Assembly: GCA_964579675.1 (NCBI GenBank)
Contig: CAZOIA010000136.1
Location: 1 to 15,524 of the forward strand
Length of the DNA stretch: 15,524 nt
Reading direction: 5' to 3'
From: CAZOIA01 sp964579675
GTDB lineage: Bacteria > Planctomycetota > Phycisphaerae > UBA1845 > PWPN01
The translations under genes and the position numbers were made by a program. The first letter of the stretch is position 1, and each line of letters starts with the position of its first letter. The notes beneath the pieces were generated by a model, which saw only the letters and a program-made list of their open reading frames with translations, had not been told where the DNA came from and did not search any database. Of this stretch, positions 1-6,846 are shown one piece after another.

Positions 1-263
1 AGGTGCCGTCCCCTTCTCCGCCCGAAGGTCCCCGCCGGAACTGTCACGGACCCTCTGCGGACAAGGCTCGCCAGGCGGTCCCTATTCGCGTCTGGTGGCG
101 TACGTTTGCATCCGAGCTGTTGACCTACTGTAGAAATGGGGGGTACTTACGCCGACCGACCTCGACGCGAAGAGCCACAACCTGGAGTCTGCGCGGTCTT
201 GTCAGCGCGTGACCGGCGCTGTACTCGTGCAAACGACCGCGTGATCGCGCACGGCCGCTTGGG
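1..263. other. Non-coding or gene-edge stretch before the coiled-coil gene
   Basis: I see no convincing gene here. Short open frames exist on both strands, but none has a ribosome-binding site, signal peptide or recognisable motif, and open frames arise easily at this GC content. It lies downstream of the last gene of the sigma-factor module (stop at 264, minus strand). I find no clear U-tract terminator. The first 16 bases resemble a dispersed repeat motif and are reported as a finding. Confidence 0.4.
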
Positions 264-1106
264 TCACGACGGCTCGCCCGGGGGCGGGGAGAAGAGGTTG
301 TGTTCGTGCGGCCGCGGGCCCCGGGGCCCTGGCGGGGCGTCCGGCTTGTGCTTGAGCAAGCGATCGAGTTCATCCTGGATGATGCTTGACTTGTCGTTCT
401 CCCTGTTCGCCAGTTGTTGCTTCGTTTCTTCGAGGCGCTCCTCGAGCTTGCGGATCTCCCACCGCAGGCGCTCCAATCGCAGGTCGAATCGCTTCTCCAG
501 TTGCTCGCGCAAGCGTATCTTGATCTGCTCGCGCTGGTTTTCGGATTCGGCCCCGTGGTATTGCCTCTGCAGCTCGGCAAGCTCCATTTCCACCCGGAGG
601 GCCTGGATCAGCTTCTCCGCCAGTTCGGGGTTCTTCTTCTTGAGTCGGAGGATTTCGGAGATTGGCCCGCGGAGACGATGCAGCATGTTGCGGAACACAA
701 CCGGGTTCGACTTGCGCAGGGGTATCAATCGTTCGTGCAGCTTAGGGAAGTACTGCCGGATCCCCTCCATGAGCCTCCTGGTTTGTTCGGGGCTCAGGGG
801 CTCGGAGTCATGGCCGGCGTCCGGCCGGCGGGATCTCGGGCCGAGCCCGCCCCGGCCGGGCGGGCCTTCAAGCTTGCCTCGCGGCGGGCGGTCATCCGTA
901 TCCCGGCGGGGGTGGGGACGGGACGCGGGCGGCGAATACCCGGGTACCTCGTCTACCTCCGGATCATCCGCGTCCGCCAGCCGGACCGGATCAGCCTGTC
1001 CGACATCCCGGCTGCGAGCGGGGACGTCCGGGCCGGACCTAACCGCCCCCACCGTCAACCACGCGCACAACCCGGTCGCAATCAAGCCCGCGGTTACCGA
1101 TCTCAT
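264..1106 (-). CDS. Exported coiled-coil protein, third gene of the ECF sigma module
   Basis: I do not recognise a named family. The 280-residue product starts with a hydrophobic segment (about residues 5-22) that could be a signal peptide or membrane anchor. A proline-, arginine- and aspartate-rich low-complexity linker follows (about 25-103). Residues 104-252 are highly charged and helical, with long heptad-like stretches of Leu, Glu, Arg and Gln (strongest about 160-235), implying a coiled coil. The C-terminus is Pro/Gly-rich. The start codon overlaps the stop of the upstream membrane regulator as ATGA (1103-1106), so translation is probably coupled. By position it could be a periplasmic sensor or modulator of the sigma/anti-sigma pair, comparable in role (not shown by homology) to RseB- or CnrX-type third components. 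The 'LSPEQ' near residue 104 is only faintly like Spy/CpxP LTxxQ motifs. That the gene is real is fairly sure; its function is unknown. Confidence 0.75.
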   Translation of the reverse strand: MRSVTAGLIATGLCAWLTVGAVRSGPDVPARSRDVGQADPVRLADADDPEVDEVPGYSPPASRPHPRRDTDDRPPRGKLEGPPGRGGLGPRSRRPDAGHDSEPLSPEQTRRLMEGIRQYFPKLHERLIPLRKSNPVVFRNMLHRLRGPISEILRLKKKNPELAEKLIQALRVEMELAELQRQYHGAESENQREQIKIRLREQLEKRFDLRLERLRWEIRKLEERLEETKQQLANRENDKSSIIQDELDRLLKHKPDAPPGPRGPRPHEHNLFSPPPGEPS

Positions 1107-1747
1107 CCGAATGCTCCTCGCAGCCTGGTTTGGATCTTCGACATGTTCTCGCCCGGGTCCGGTTCCGAGAGAAGTTCGTCAATTTCGCTGACGATCTCGT
1201 CGAGCACCCCCATTTCACACTCCCAAACCGGCTCCCCCCGGGCGATGTTCTCCTCGAGCACGTCCAGATCGGCGATGATCGAGGCGGTCAAGGGGTTCGG
1301 AGCGAAGACTTGCTCTGCCACCTCAACGAAGAGATCGACCTTGGCCTCGGTGGCAGGGTCGTCCGGTAACGCCGGAGGTTTCAGCGAGCCGAGGTAGTGG
1401 ATGACCCCGACACAGATGGCGATGATGGCTGCCGCCGCTAACAGCGGGCCCGCTGGCGACCAGGCGAATCTTCGGGCCGGCGGCCCGTGATCAGCCTTGG
1501 CCTCAACGGCAAGCTGCAACTCGGGCTCTTGCAGTTCGCGGTGCACCGCCGCTCGCACGCGTTGCAGGGCTTCGGCGGACGGGAGCGGGCTCGGCTGCTG
1601 CGTGAGCCAGGCTGCATTCAGCTCGTGTCGCACCGCCTCTTTCACCTGGTGGACCAATGTTTCCGCGGGCTCCAGCGTCAAGTCCGCCGACAGCGACGCC
1701 AGGGCCGCTTCCACCTCACGTTCCAGTTTGTCCAGTTCATCGTTCAT
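1103..1747 (-). CDS. Single-pass membrane protein, putative anti-sigma factor
   Basis: This 214-residue protein follows an ECF sigma gene directly, with ATGA overlap, which is the usual position of a cognate anti-sigma factor. Residues 1-95 are charged, helical and without a signal peptide, so probably cytoplasmic. One hydrophobic segment (about 98-120, rich in Ala and Ile) spans the membrane. The remaining roughly 95 residues are acidic and would lie outside. There is no His-x3-Cys-x2-Cys zinc anti-sigma motif and the N-terminal region has no cysteine, so it is not a classical ZAS-domain protein. The role is inferred from gene order and topology only. The start is fixed by the overlap with the sigma gene. 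Its first residues (MNDEL) repeat the last residues of the sigma factor because of a short tandem duplication. Its own stop overlaps the start of the next gene, so the three genes form a tight operon. Confidence 0.8.
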   Translation of the reverse strand: MNDELDKLEREVEAALASLSADLTLEPAETLVHQVKEAVRHELNAAWLTQQPSPLPSAEALQRVRAAVHRELQEPELQLAVEAKADHGPPARRFAWSPAGPLLAAAAIIAICVGVIHYLGSLKPPALPDDPATEAKVDLFVEVAEQVFAPNPLTASIIADLDVLEENIARGEPVWECEMGVLDEIVSEIDELLSEPDPGENMSKIQTRLRGAFG

Positions 1748-1761
1748 AACTCATCGTTCAT
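1734..1761 (-). repeat. 14-bp imperfect tandem repeat at the sigma/anti-sigma junction
   Basis: On the minus strand ATGAACGATGAGTT (1761-1748) is followed at once by ATGAACGATGAACT (1747-1734), 12 of 14 bases identical. The first copy is read as the C-terminal MNDEL of the sigma factor and its stop region. The second is read in another frame as the N-terminal MNDEL of the membrane regulator. The unit is not a multiple of three, which is why the duplication moves the reading frame and leaves an ATGA overlap. Confidence 0.85.
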
Positions 1762-2334
1762 CATTTCGCCCGTCATCAGTTCCCGCAATCGGGCCAGGCC
1801 GCGGTGAGCCCGGGCCAGTGCCGTTCCGAGCGGGGTCTCCATGATCTCGGCGATCTCGCGAAACGGCATCTGGGAAAAGTGCCTCAACAGGATCACCTGG
1901 CGCTCGGCTTCGGGCAACTGCCGAATCGCCCACTGCAACCGATCGAGTTGTTCGGTCCGCTGCACGGCATCGCCCGGCTGGCCGGCGGACGTGTCCGGCA
2001 TCTCGTGGAGCGGATCGGGCTCATCCAGGGCAGTTCCGCGTGGGGCCTGCAGACCGCCCGCCCTTTTCGACCGCCGGACCCGGTCCCGGGCCAGGTTCGT
2101 CGCGATGCGGAACACCCACCCGTCGAACCGGTCGCTGTGCTCGTACTGGTCGATCATGCGGACCAAGCGAACGAACAACTCCTGAAGCAGATCCTCCGCG
2201 TCGTGCCGCGATCCCGTCAGGCGGTAGAAGTAGCCGTACAGACGTGGGCCATACGCCTCGACGAGCCCGTCGAACGCCACAGCCTCCCGCCGCTGGGCAC
2301 GCGAAATCAGATCGGCCAGTCGTTCAGCGTCCAT
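1744..2334 (-). CDS. RNA polymerase sigma factor, ECF (sigma-70) family
   Basis: An extracytoplasmic-function sigma factor that directs RNA polymerase to a specific regulon. With the start at 2334 the product has 196 residues, normal for ECF factors. Region 2 is near the N-terminus: 'AFDGLVEAYGPRLYGYFYRL' followed by a DAEDLLQELFVRL helix, and then 'FDGWVFRIATNLARDRVRR' for -10 recognition. A variable Pro/Asp-rich linker follows. Region 4 has 'LPEAERQVILLRHFSQMPFR' followed by EIAEIMETPLGTALARAHRGL, the helix-turn-helix for the -35 element. The frame is open back to 2418, but the extra residues have no family character. MDAERLADLI at 2334 fits the usual N-terminus, and an in-frame ATG at 2349 is an alternative. 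Neither has a clear Shine-Dalgarno. The stop overlaps the membrane regulator start. Such factors often autoregulate, but I cannot identify the promoter. Confidence 0.93.
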   Translation of the reverse strand: MDAERLADLISRAQRREAVAFDGLVEAYGPRLYGYFYRLTGSRHDAEDLLQELFVRLVRMIDQYEHSDRFDGWVFRIATNLARDRVRRSKRAGGLQAPRGTALDEPDPLHEMPDTSAGQPGDAVQRTEQLDRLQWAIRQLPEAERQVILLRHFSQMPFREIAEIMETPLGTALARAHRGLARLRELMTGEMMNDEL

Positions 2335-2715
2335 CAAGCACGCCAACATAAGATACGAACGCCCCCAAGACCAGGAAATTGCCGATACTGCACGGCTCGC
2401 AGTGGATTCGGGACGCAATCGGGCGGATCGGTCGCGGTGAGGCCGGCGGAAAGGGGCCAGATCCGCAACCGGTAAGCCCCTGCGGGGTACCAGGTTATGC
2501 GTGATGGCCTCTGCTCGCCCCGTGGTTTCGCCCCGGGGTCAGGCCTCCCCGTCGGCCGCGGATCCCGGAACCCCGCCCGATCCCTCCTTCGCAAGCCGGG
2601 GAGGGCAGGACCGGCGGCGTGGTATGATTGGCGGTGAGTCCCCGCAGAGGCCGATATCCGCCCCAGAAGCGGCGGCGACGCGCGACGGGTTGGCGTGCTT
2701 GGAGGAACCATCGAC
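2335..2715. other. Divergent intergenic region between sigma factor and lipoprotein genes
   Basis: These 381 bases lie between the divergently read sigma factor and lipoprotein genes. Open frames crossing it have no recognisable content. A long inverted pair (CCTCCCCG at 2544-2551, CGGGGAGG at 2597-2604) could form a weak structure across a 45-base loop. A candidate promoter for the lipoprotein gene sits at 2620-2628 and a clear Shine-Dalgarno at 2701-2705. I could not identify a confident promoter for the sigma operon on the other strand. Confidence 0.5.
2620..2628 (+). promoter_or_regulatory. Candidate extended -10 promoter for the lipoprotein gene
   Basis: TGGTATGAT reads as an extended -10 element (TGn followed by TATGAT, 5 of 6 to TATAAT) in an otherwise GC-rich spacer. 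No good -35 box lies 16-18 bases upstream, as is allowed for extended -10 promoters. The implied leader to the start at 2716 is about 80 bases. A near-identical TGGTACAAT precedes the secreted glycosidase gene. Confidence 0.3.
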
Positions 2716-3084
2716 ATGACCCGGATTCGAGCGCTGGGCCCGGGCGTGATTGTGCTGGTGGTTACGCTCATCGGCTGCGAGAATCCAGCCCTTCAGCAGC
2801 GTTTCAATCGCCGCCAGGCCAATCTGCGCCGGACGGTCGATGCCTTGGCCCAAAACGAGGCGAGCCGGATGGACAAACTCGGGGCAACCCTGGACGCGTT
2901 CGCCCTCCAGCACGAACGCGACGTCGCCAACACCCGCCGTAGCGCTGTGCGGTTCCAACGCTGGTTGGAGGATGACGTGGAGCGGTGGAACCGACTGCAG
3001 CCCGTCTACCGGCAGCGCATTGCCGAGGAGCTCGCCGGGGACCGGGACAGCATCGAACAGAAGCTCCCCGAGATCGTGGAGTGA
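2716..3084 (+). CDS. Small predicted lipoprotein, helical
   Basis: I do not recognise a family. The 122-residue product has a short basic N-terminus, a hydrophobic stretch (residues 7-19) and a lipobox Leu-Ile-Gly-Cys with the lipidated cysteine at residue 21, so it should be processed by signal peptidase II and anchored to a membrane. The mature part has no further cysteine, is rich in Arg, Glu, Gln and Leu, and looks fully alpha-helical, possibly coiled-coil (about residues 25-118). The start at ATG 2716 is preferred over an in-frame GTG at 2695: it has GGAGG at 2701-2705 with a 10-base spacer and gives a compact signal peptide. The gene is divergent from the sigma module and 141 bases ahead of the next plus-strand gene, which may have its own promoter. 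Confidence 0.8.
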   Translation: MTRIRALGPGVIVLVVTLIGCENPALQQRFNRRQANLRRTVDALAQNEASRMDKLGATLDAFALQHERDVANTRRSAVRFQRWLEDDVERWNRLQPVYRQRIAEELAGDRDSIEQKLPEIVE

Positions 3085-3158
3085 GCCAGCCCGATCAACT
3101 CCTGAACCGGAAATGACAGCGGTTTCCAGGCAAAGCTGCAAACCGGGGCCCGATAGTG

Positions 3159-3164
3159 TACAAT
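3159..3164 (+). promoter_or_regulatory. Candidate -10 element for the four-cysteine protein gene
   Basis: TACAAT, 5 of 6 to the -10 consensus, is in the short spacer between the lipoprotein and the next gene, about 60 bases before the start at 3226. I see no convincing -35 box, so this is tentative. It suggests that the second gene can be transcribed independently. Confidence 0.25.
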
Positions 3165-3225
3165 GATGTGTGGGTTGCATCCCGCAACGTGACGGTCCCC
3201 ATTGTTCGAGCCGCGGAGTACGCTG

Positions 3226-3546
3226 ATGATCCAGTGCGACAAATGCGAATACTTCATCCGAGGTCCCGGCGGGCAGATCGGCTTCAAGTGTGATCCGTTC
3301 AAGAACATCAAGGAGCCGGAATGCCTGGTCAAGTGGCAGCTTATCAAGATCGACATGATGGTGCGGTCGTACCAGGCGACGCTCGAGATGTACAGGCGGC
3401 TCGCCCCGCTTCAGGAGAAGATGTTCCGGCAAATGGAGCGGGAGATCGACGACGTCGACGAGGCGGACCGCTGGAAGTACGGGCTCCACGACGATGAGGA
3501 GAACGAGGAAGAGGAAGAGGACGAGAGCGAGAACCACTCGGGCTAG
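3226..3546 (+). CDS. Small four-cysteine, putative zinc-binding protein with acidic tail
   Basis: I do not recognise a characterised family. The 106-residue product begins with CxxC (Cys4, Cys7), followed by Cys22 and Cys33 in GFKCDPF and EPECLVKW contexts. This looks like a zinc-ribbon-type metal site. A helical section follows (about 36-80), with alternating charged and hydrophobic residues, and then a strongly acidic tail (89-103, mostly Asp and Glu). There is no signal peptide, so it should be cytoplasmic. The ATG at 3226 is chosen over an in-frame TTG at 3202 because GGAG at 3215-3218 lies 7 bases upstream and the first cysteine pair then falls at the very N-terminus. The acidic tail is reminiscent of proteins that contact basic partners such as RNA-binding or ribosomal proteins, but that is only inference. 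It converges with the ceramidase-like gene, 43 bases apart, and I see no terminator hairpin between them. Confidence 0.75.
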   Translation: MIQCDKCEYFIRGPGGQIGFKCDPFKNIKEPECLVKWQLIKIDMMVRSYQATLEMYRRLAPLQEKMFRQMEREIDDVDEADRWKYGLHDDEENEEEEEDESENHSG

Positions 3547-3589
3547 TGGTGTTTTCGGTAAAATAGAGTTCTTGGGCTCGTGTACGATA

Positions 3590-4897
3590 TCATTCAGCGG
3601 ACCGGACCCGCCGGGTCAGGTCGCGGGCGGCAGCAACGATAATCTCCTCAACCGCCGGCGCCCATCGGGCGGGCAAGCCGTAAACCGCCCTGGACGTATC
3701 CACTTCGTAGCCGCCCTCGGCCAGCACACGTCTTGAGGGAACGTAGGCGAAGACCTCATTCGCGTAAGCGATCACCCACGTATTTTCCGGACCGAGCTCG
3801 CGCTTGAGCCGACGGGAGTAGTCCACGACCACCTCACCCGCCAGGGCGACAATGGTGAGGTTGTTGCCGAGCCGAAGGGCCTGCATCGGGTAGGCGTAGG
3901 TCGAAGGCAACGGTTGGCCCGAATCGACCCGGGCCAGCAGGCGAGCGGCGCAACTCCTTTCGAACGACTCTCCTTCGCGGCATTGGCGTTCAAGTTCGGC
4001 GGGCGAGGGCAGTTGATCGAACGGCAAATCAACGCGCTCGAAGACCGCTGCGAATGAGCCGGTCATCGGCTTCGTTCCACCCGCGAGCACCTGCTCGACG
4101 GCATCGGCGAGCTCCTTGCCGTACTTTCGACACAGTTCCAGACTTCGCCGGGGGATCGGATTGATGTCGGCCCCGCAGCCGGCGAAGAACAGGGCCTTGA
4201 CGCCGGGATGCAACGCTTCAAGATGGGCCTGGGCGAAACCGGCGTAGTCGCCGCACCATTGGTGGAAATCCAGGGTGGCGCAGTGGCACGCGTAGCTGAA
4301 CAGGACCGCCCGCAGCGTTCCGTCGGGCGCGTTGACGCACAGGACCGGAACGTCGTGATCGACCGGTCCGTCGGCGTTGTGCCCGAGGATGACACCCTTG
4401 TCGGGCGTGAACTCCCGGCGATTGGCGGCAAAGTGGGCCCGGCCGAGGCCGCGGGACAACTCCGCCGGCATCAGGTCGTCGATCGCGTCGGCCACCACCT
4501 CGACGAGCTGTTGCTTCAGCCATTCCGAGTAACGTTTGACTTTCGCCCAGCCGTCGGGGCCCATCGGGTACAGATCGACGAGCGAATCCAGCACCACGGG
4601 GCCGCAGTGCGTGTGCGACGACGTGAGCAATATTTGCTCGCGGCCCAGAGAAAACCTTTGAGCGATCCGGTCGGCGACGGGCTCGGCAATCGCCTTCGGC
4701 AACCCGAGCAGATCGGTGGTGACGACTACGAGTCGCTTGCTCTTGTCATCTTCGAGTGCGAGGGCCTTGGCATACAGATCGCCCGTCTTCTCGGCGACCG
4801 GCCGATCGCGGTGAGCGTAACCAGCCGCCCACATCGGCTCGGAAGGGGTGATCACGACATCGGCCACGCCCGCACGATAGTTCGTCTCTGGAATCAT
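3590..4897 (-). CDS. Neutral/alkaline ceramidase-like protein, short form
   Basis: The 435-residue product belongs to the neutral ceramidase N-terminal superfamily, whose studied members hydrolyse the amide of N-acylsphingosines at a zinc site. Family signatures are AGVADVVITPSEPMWAAGYA near the N-terminus, TSSHTHCGP (His95 and His97), SYACHCATLDF (His205) and ALAGEVVVDYS (Glu355), all plausible zinc-site residues. Classical bacterial ceramidases are about 650 residues with a signal peptide and a C-terminal immunoglobulin-like domain. This one has neither, so it is likely cytoplasmic and catalytic-domain only. The region expected to carry the nucleophile serine (G-x-x-S-P-N in Pseudomonas enzymes) reads AGCGADINPIPRR here (about 239-251), with no serine at that place. 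True ceramidase activity is therefore doubtful, and another amidase or hydrolase substrate is possible. The start at 4897 follows a GGGGA-like site. It is not obviously part of an operon. Confidence 0.82.
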   Translation of the reverse strand: MIPETNYRAGVADVVITPSEPMWAAGYAHRDRPVAEKTGDLYAKALALEDDKSKRLVVVTTDLLGLPKAIAEPVADRIAQRFSLGREQILLTSSHTHCGPVVLDSLVDLYPMGPDGWAKVKRYSEWLKQQLVEVVADAIDDLMPAELSRGLGRAHFAANRREFTPDKGVILGHNADGPVDHDVPVLCVNAPDGTLRAVLFSYACHCATLDFHQWCGDYAGFAQAHLEALHPGVKALFFAGCGADINPIPRRSLELCRKYGKELADAVEQVLAGGTKPMTGSFAAVFERVDLPFDQLPSPAELERQCREGESFERSCAARLLARVDSGQPLPSTYAYPMQALRLGNNLTIVALAGEVVVDYSRRLKRELGPENTWVIAYANEVFAYVPSRRVLAEGGYEVDTSRAVYGLPARWAPAVEEIIVAAARDLTRRVRSAE

Positions 4898-5144
4898 CGT
4901 TCCCCATCATACTCCGGACCGGCAACCCGGATCAAACGGTCCACGCCCGCACGGTCCGCCGTGCTTGCACGCTCAGCGCGGTGGGTGTGGAGGTCTGGCA
5001 GGTGATCCACGAGTGGCTGCGCACCGGCCGGCTCGATGAAAGTGGTGCAAAAGGGGGAAGATGAGGAACGTCGGCCTGCCTTGTGCGCTGCGGGCTCGCA
5101 TCGTTGTTGAACGGACAGTCGTACTGGTACGGGTATCCGGCGGC

Positions 5145-5810
5145 CTACGCCCCGAAGATCAGCCGGGCCACGACCATGTAGGCGTTGCTGAAGGGCTCGG
5201 CGCGGAAGAAGGTCGTGGGCATGCCCGCGGAGCCGACGAACGGGCGGAGCAGCCACCCCATCTGGATGCCAACGAATACGTACAGCACGAGCCAGGCGCA
5301 CAGCATCACCCGGTGGTGGCGATGGCGGCGGATGAGCACGCGATAGTACCGGAACATCACGATCTGAGCCGCGACCGTTGCAACGGCAAACATCCCGGCA
5401 TTGAAAAGCAGCGCGCCTCGATAACTCGACGTCGAGAAATACCAGAAACGGGTCACCGGCCCGAGCGAGGCCAGGGCCACACTCAGTCCCGCCTGGCCGG
5501 CGAGAATGGCCTGGAGCGCCTCGCGAAAATCGTCCCGCAATCCGAGGATCGTGTTGAGCACGAGGAAGCCGGGCAGGCACAGCAGGCTCGTCGCGAACAG
5601 CAGCAGCGGGAGCTTCACGGCGGAGTACACCACTTGCCAGATGCGTTCCGGCGAGTCGAGATGCCAACTGCCCATCAAGCCGCCGTAGATCGGCGCGAAC
5701 ACAAGGATCATGACGGGCAGCCACCACGCCGGCTGCTCCGCCCGGCGGGCCGGGTCAAACCGGCCTGTCGCCCGGAGGAACTCATCGGTGTGGACCAACG
5801 CGGTGGGCAT
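5145..5810 (-). CDS. Multi-pass membrane protein, paralogue of the upstream gene
   Basis: An integral membrane protein of 221 residues with about five hydrophobic segments (approximately 31-49, 62-88, 100-119, 132-156 and 168-187). It shares local sequence with the gene just upstream: a VKLP...N...LG segment, ASLGP followed by a ST-x-SY element (115-130), and the near-identical GxQMGWLLRPFxGS near the end of the last helix (181-194). The two arose by duplication. The architecture resembles membrane proteins of planctomycetes sometimes labelled YIP1-like or 'actin-binding WH2 domain'; those labels are uncertain and I assign no function. This frame is preferred over a longer overlapping one (4894-5727) because only this one is hydrophobic and matches the paralogue. 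The start at 5810 has GGGGA 8 bases upstream. Only 18 bases separate it from the preceding stop, so the pair is an operon. Confidence 0.8.
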   Translation of the reverse strand: MPTALVHTDEFLRATGRFDPARRAEQPAWWLPVMILVFAPIYGGLMGSWHLDSPERIWQVVYSAVKLPLLLFATSLLCLPGFLVLNTILGLRDDFREALQAILAGQAGLSVALASLGPVTRFWYFSTSSYRGALLFNAGMFAVATVAAQIVMFRYYRVLIRRHRHHRVMLCAWLVLYVFVGIQMGWLLRPFVGSAGMPTTFFRAEPFSNAYMVVARLIFGA

Positions 5811-5828
5811 GCCAGGCGTCCCCGTTGA

Positions 5829-6647
5829 TCAGCCGCCGCCGAGAAGACGCTGCAGGTGATAGAAAACGGACTGAAAGAAGTTGCCCTCCCGGTGCCGAAA
5901 CCACGTGAACTCCAGGTTGGGGCTGCCGATAAAGGGCCTCAGCAGCCAGCCCATCTGGGCCCCGACCAGGCCGTAGATAATGACCCAGATCCGAAAGATC
6001 ATCCGTGCCTGCCCGAGCGCCTGATCCGGGACGTCATCGAGAATCTGGTCTAACGGTCCCGGCTCACGCTCCGGCGGTTTTGCCGAGTTGGCGGGGTTAT
6101 CGTTTGAGACCTCTGCGGGCGTCGAGGGCGGCGGGCTTATCGGTGGTGGAAACGCCAGCCGGCGGAGGGTGTGCAGCAGAAAGGCCAGGCTCACCATACC
6201 TGCAACCGCCAACAGCACCACGTTGAGAAGAATCATGAAGGAGTAGCTCGTGGTGCTCAGGGTGAAGAATCCGAGGATCGGCCCCAGCGACGCCGCGACC
6301 GCTACGTTTACTACAACCGCACCGACCAGCAGCCGGAGCGTCGCGGTGAAGCTGAGACGGCAACCGACCAGCGCGTTAAACACGTACAACGAGGGGAACG
6401 TCACCACCAGCGTCAGCAGAAACAGGGCCGGTAGCTTGACCGTGGACGCGAGCAGTTGTTGACAGCTTACCGGGTCGCGACTGAGGATCGCGTACCATCC
6501 CATGAAGAAGCCGTAGGCCGCTCCGAGCACGACGGCCATTGGAACGAACATCCCCAGCGGCAGTTCGACGCGCCCCTCGGCGAGGCGCTGCGGGGCGGTC
6601 TTCCGGCCTCTCAACAGATCGTCGAGTTGTTTTAGCCACGAAAGCAT
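5829..6647 (-). CDS. Multi-pass membrane protein with proline-rich loop
   Basis: First gene of a two-gene membrane operon, 272 residues. Hydrophobic segments lie at about 32-55, 70-95, 103-127, 135-160 and 217-236. Between the fourth and fifth is a hydrophilic Pro/Ser/Asn-rich loop (about 167-205) absent from the downstream paralogue. Near the end is GAQMGWLLRPFIGSP (229-243), the same block as in the neighbour, followed by an aromatic-rich amphipathic tail (WFRHREGNFFQSVFYHL). The N-terminal 30 residues are charged and probably cytoplasmic. The ATG at 6647 is chosen rather than the upstream in-frame start at 6665 because GGAG sits 7 bases before it. A good sigma-70-like promoter lies about 35 bases upstream. 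The function is unknown; the conserved motif and topology suggest the same family as the downstream protein, perhaps YIP1-like. The divergent neighbour is an AAA+ ATPase. Confidence 0.82.
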   Translation of the reverse strand: MLSWLKQLDDLLRGRKTAPQRLAEGRVELPLGMFVPMAVVLGAAYGFFMGWYAILSRDPVSCQQLLASTVKLPALFLLTLVVTFPSLYVFNALVGCRLSFTATLRLLVGAVVVNVAVAASLGPILGFFTLSTTSYSFMILLNVVLLAVAGMVSLAFLLHTLRRLAFPPPISPPPSTPAEVSNDNPANSAKPPEREPGPLDQILDDVPDQALGQARMIFRIWVIIYGLVGAQMGWLLRPFIGSPNLEFTWFRHREGNFFQSVFYHLQRLLGGG

Positions 6648-6682
6648 GAGTCTTCTCCACTGCACCCCGGAGGCGGCCCGTC

Positions 6683-6710
6683 ATAATAGCAACGCCCATG
6701 AATCAGGCAA
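6683..6710 (-). promoter_or_regulatory. Candidate sigma-70-type promoter of the membrane-protein operon
   Basis: On the minus strand TTGCCT (6710-6705, 4 of 6 to consensus) and TATTAT (6688-6683, 5 of 6) are 16 bases apart. Transcription would begin about 30 bases before the ATG at 6647, leaving a short leader containing GGAGAAG. The AT-rich patch stands out in this GC-rich divergent spacer. Confidence 0.4.
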
Positions 6711-6846
6711 GCCTCATGTATACTCCTATTGCCACTCCCGCCCGGCGGCCGGTGGCGCACGGGCGTCCCGGCTGATCCCGGCGGTTGCTGCATCGCCCTT
6801 GCCCCGCCGGCCAGGACAGGTGGGTGATAGGGACCTGCCGATGCCA

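Noticed and set aside
136..1397. Long plus-strand open frames opposite the sigma module (136-1191 and 414-1397)
   Set aside because: They are Ser/Arg-rich or of mixed composition without motifs, while the minus-strand frames have a signal segment, a membrane segment, a coiled coil and ATGA coupling.
2334..2771. Minus-strand frame crossing the sigma-lipoprotein intergenic region
   Set aside because: No family features, and it overlaps the lipoprotein start, which has a good Shine-Dalgarno and lipobox.
4894..5727. A 277-residue minus-strand frame overlapping the second membrane protein
   Set aside because: It is rich in Arg, Ala and Pro with no motif. The other frame (5145-5810) is hydrophobic and clearly paralogous to its neighbour.
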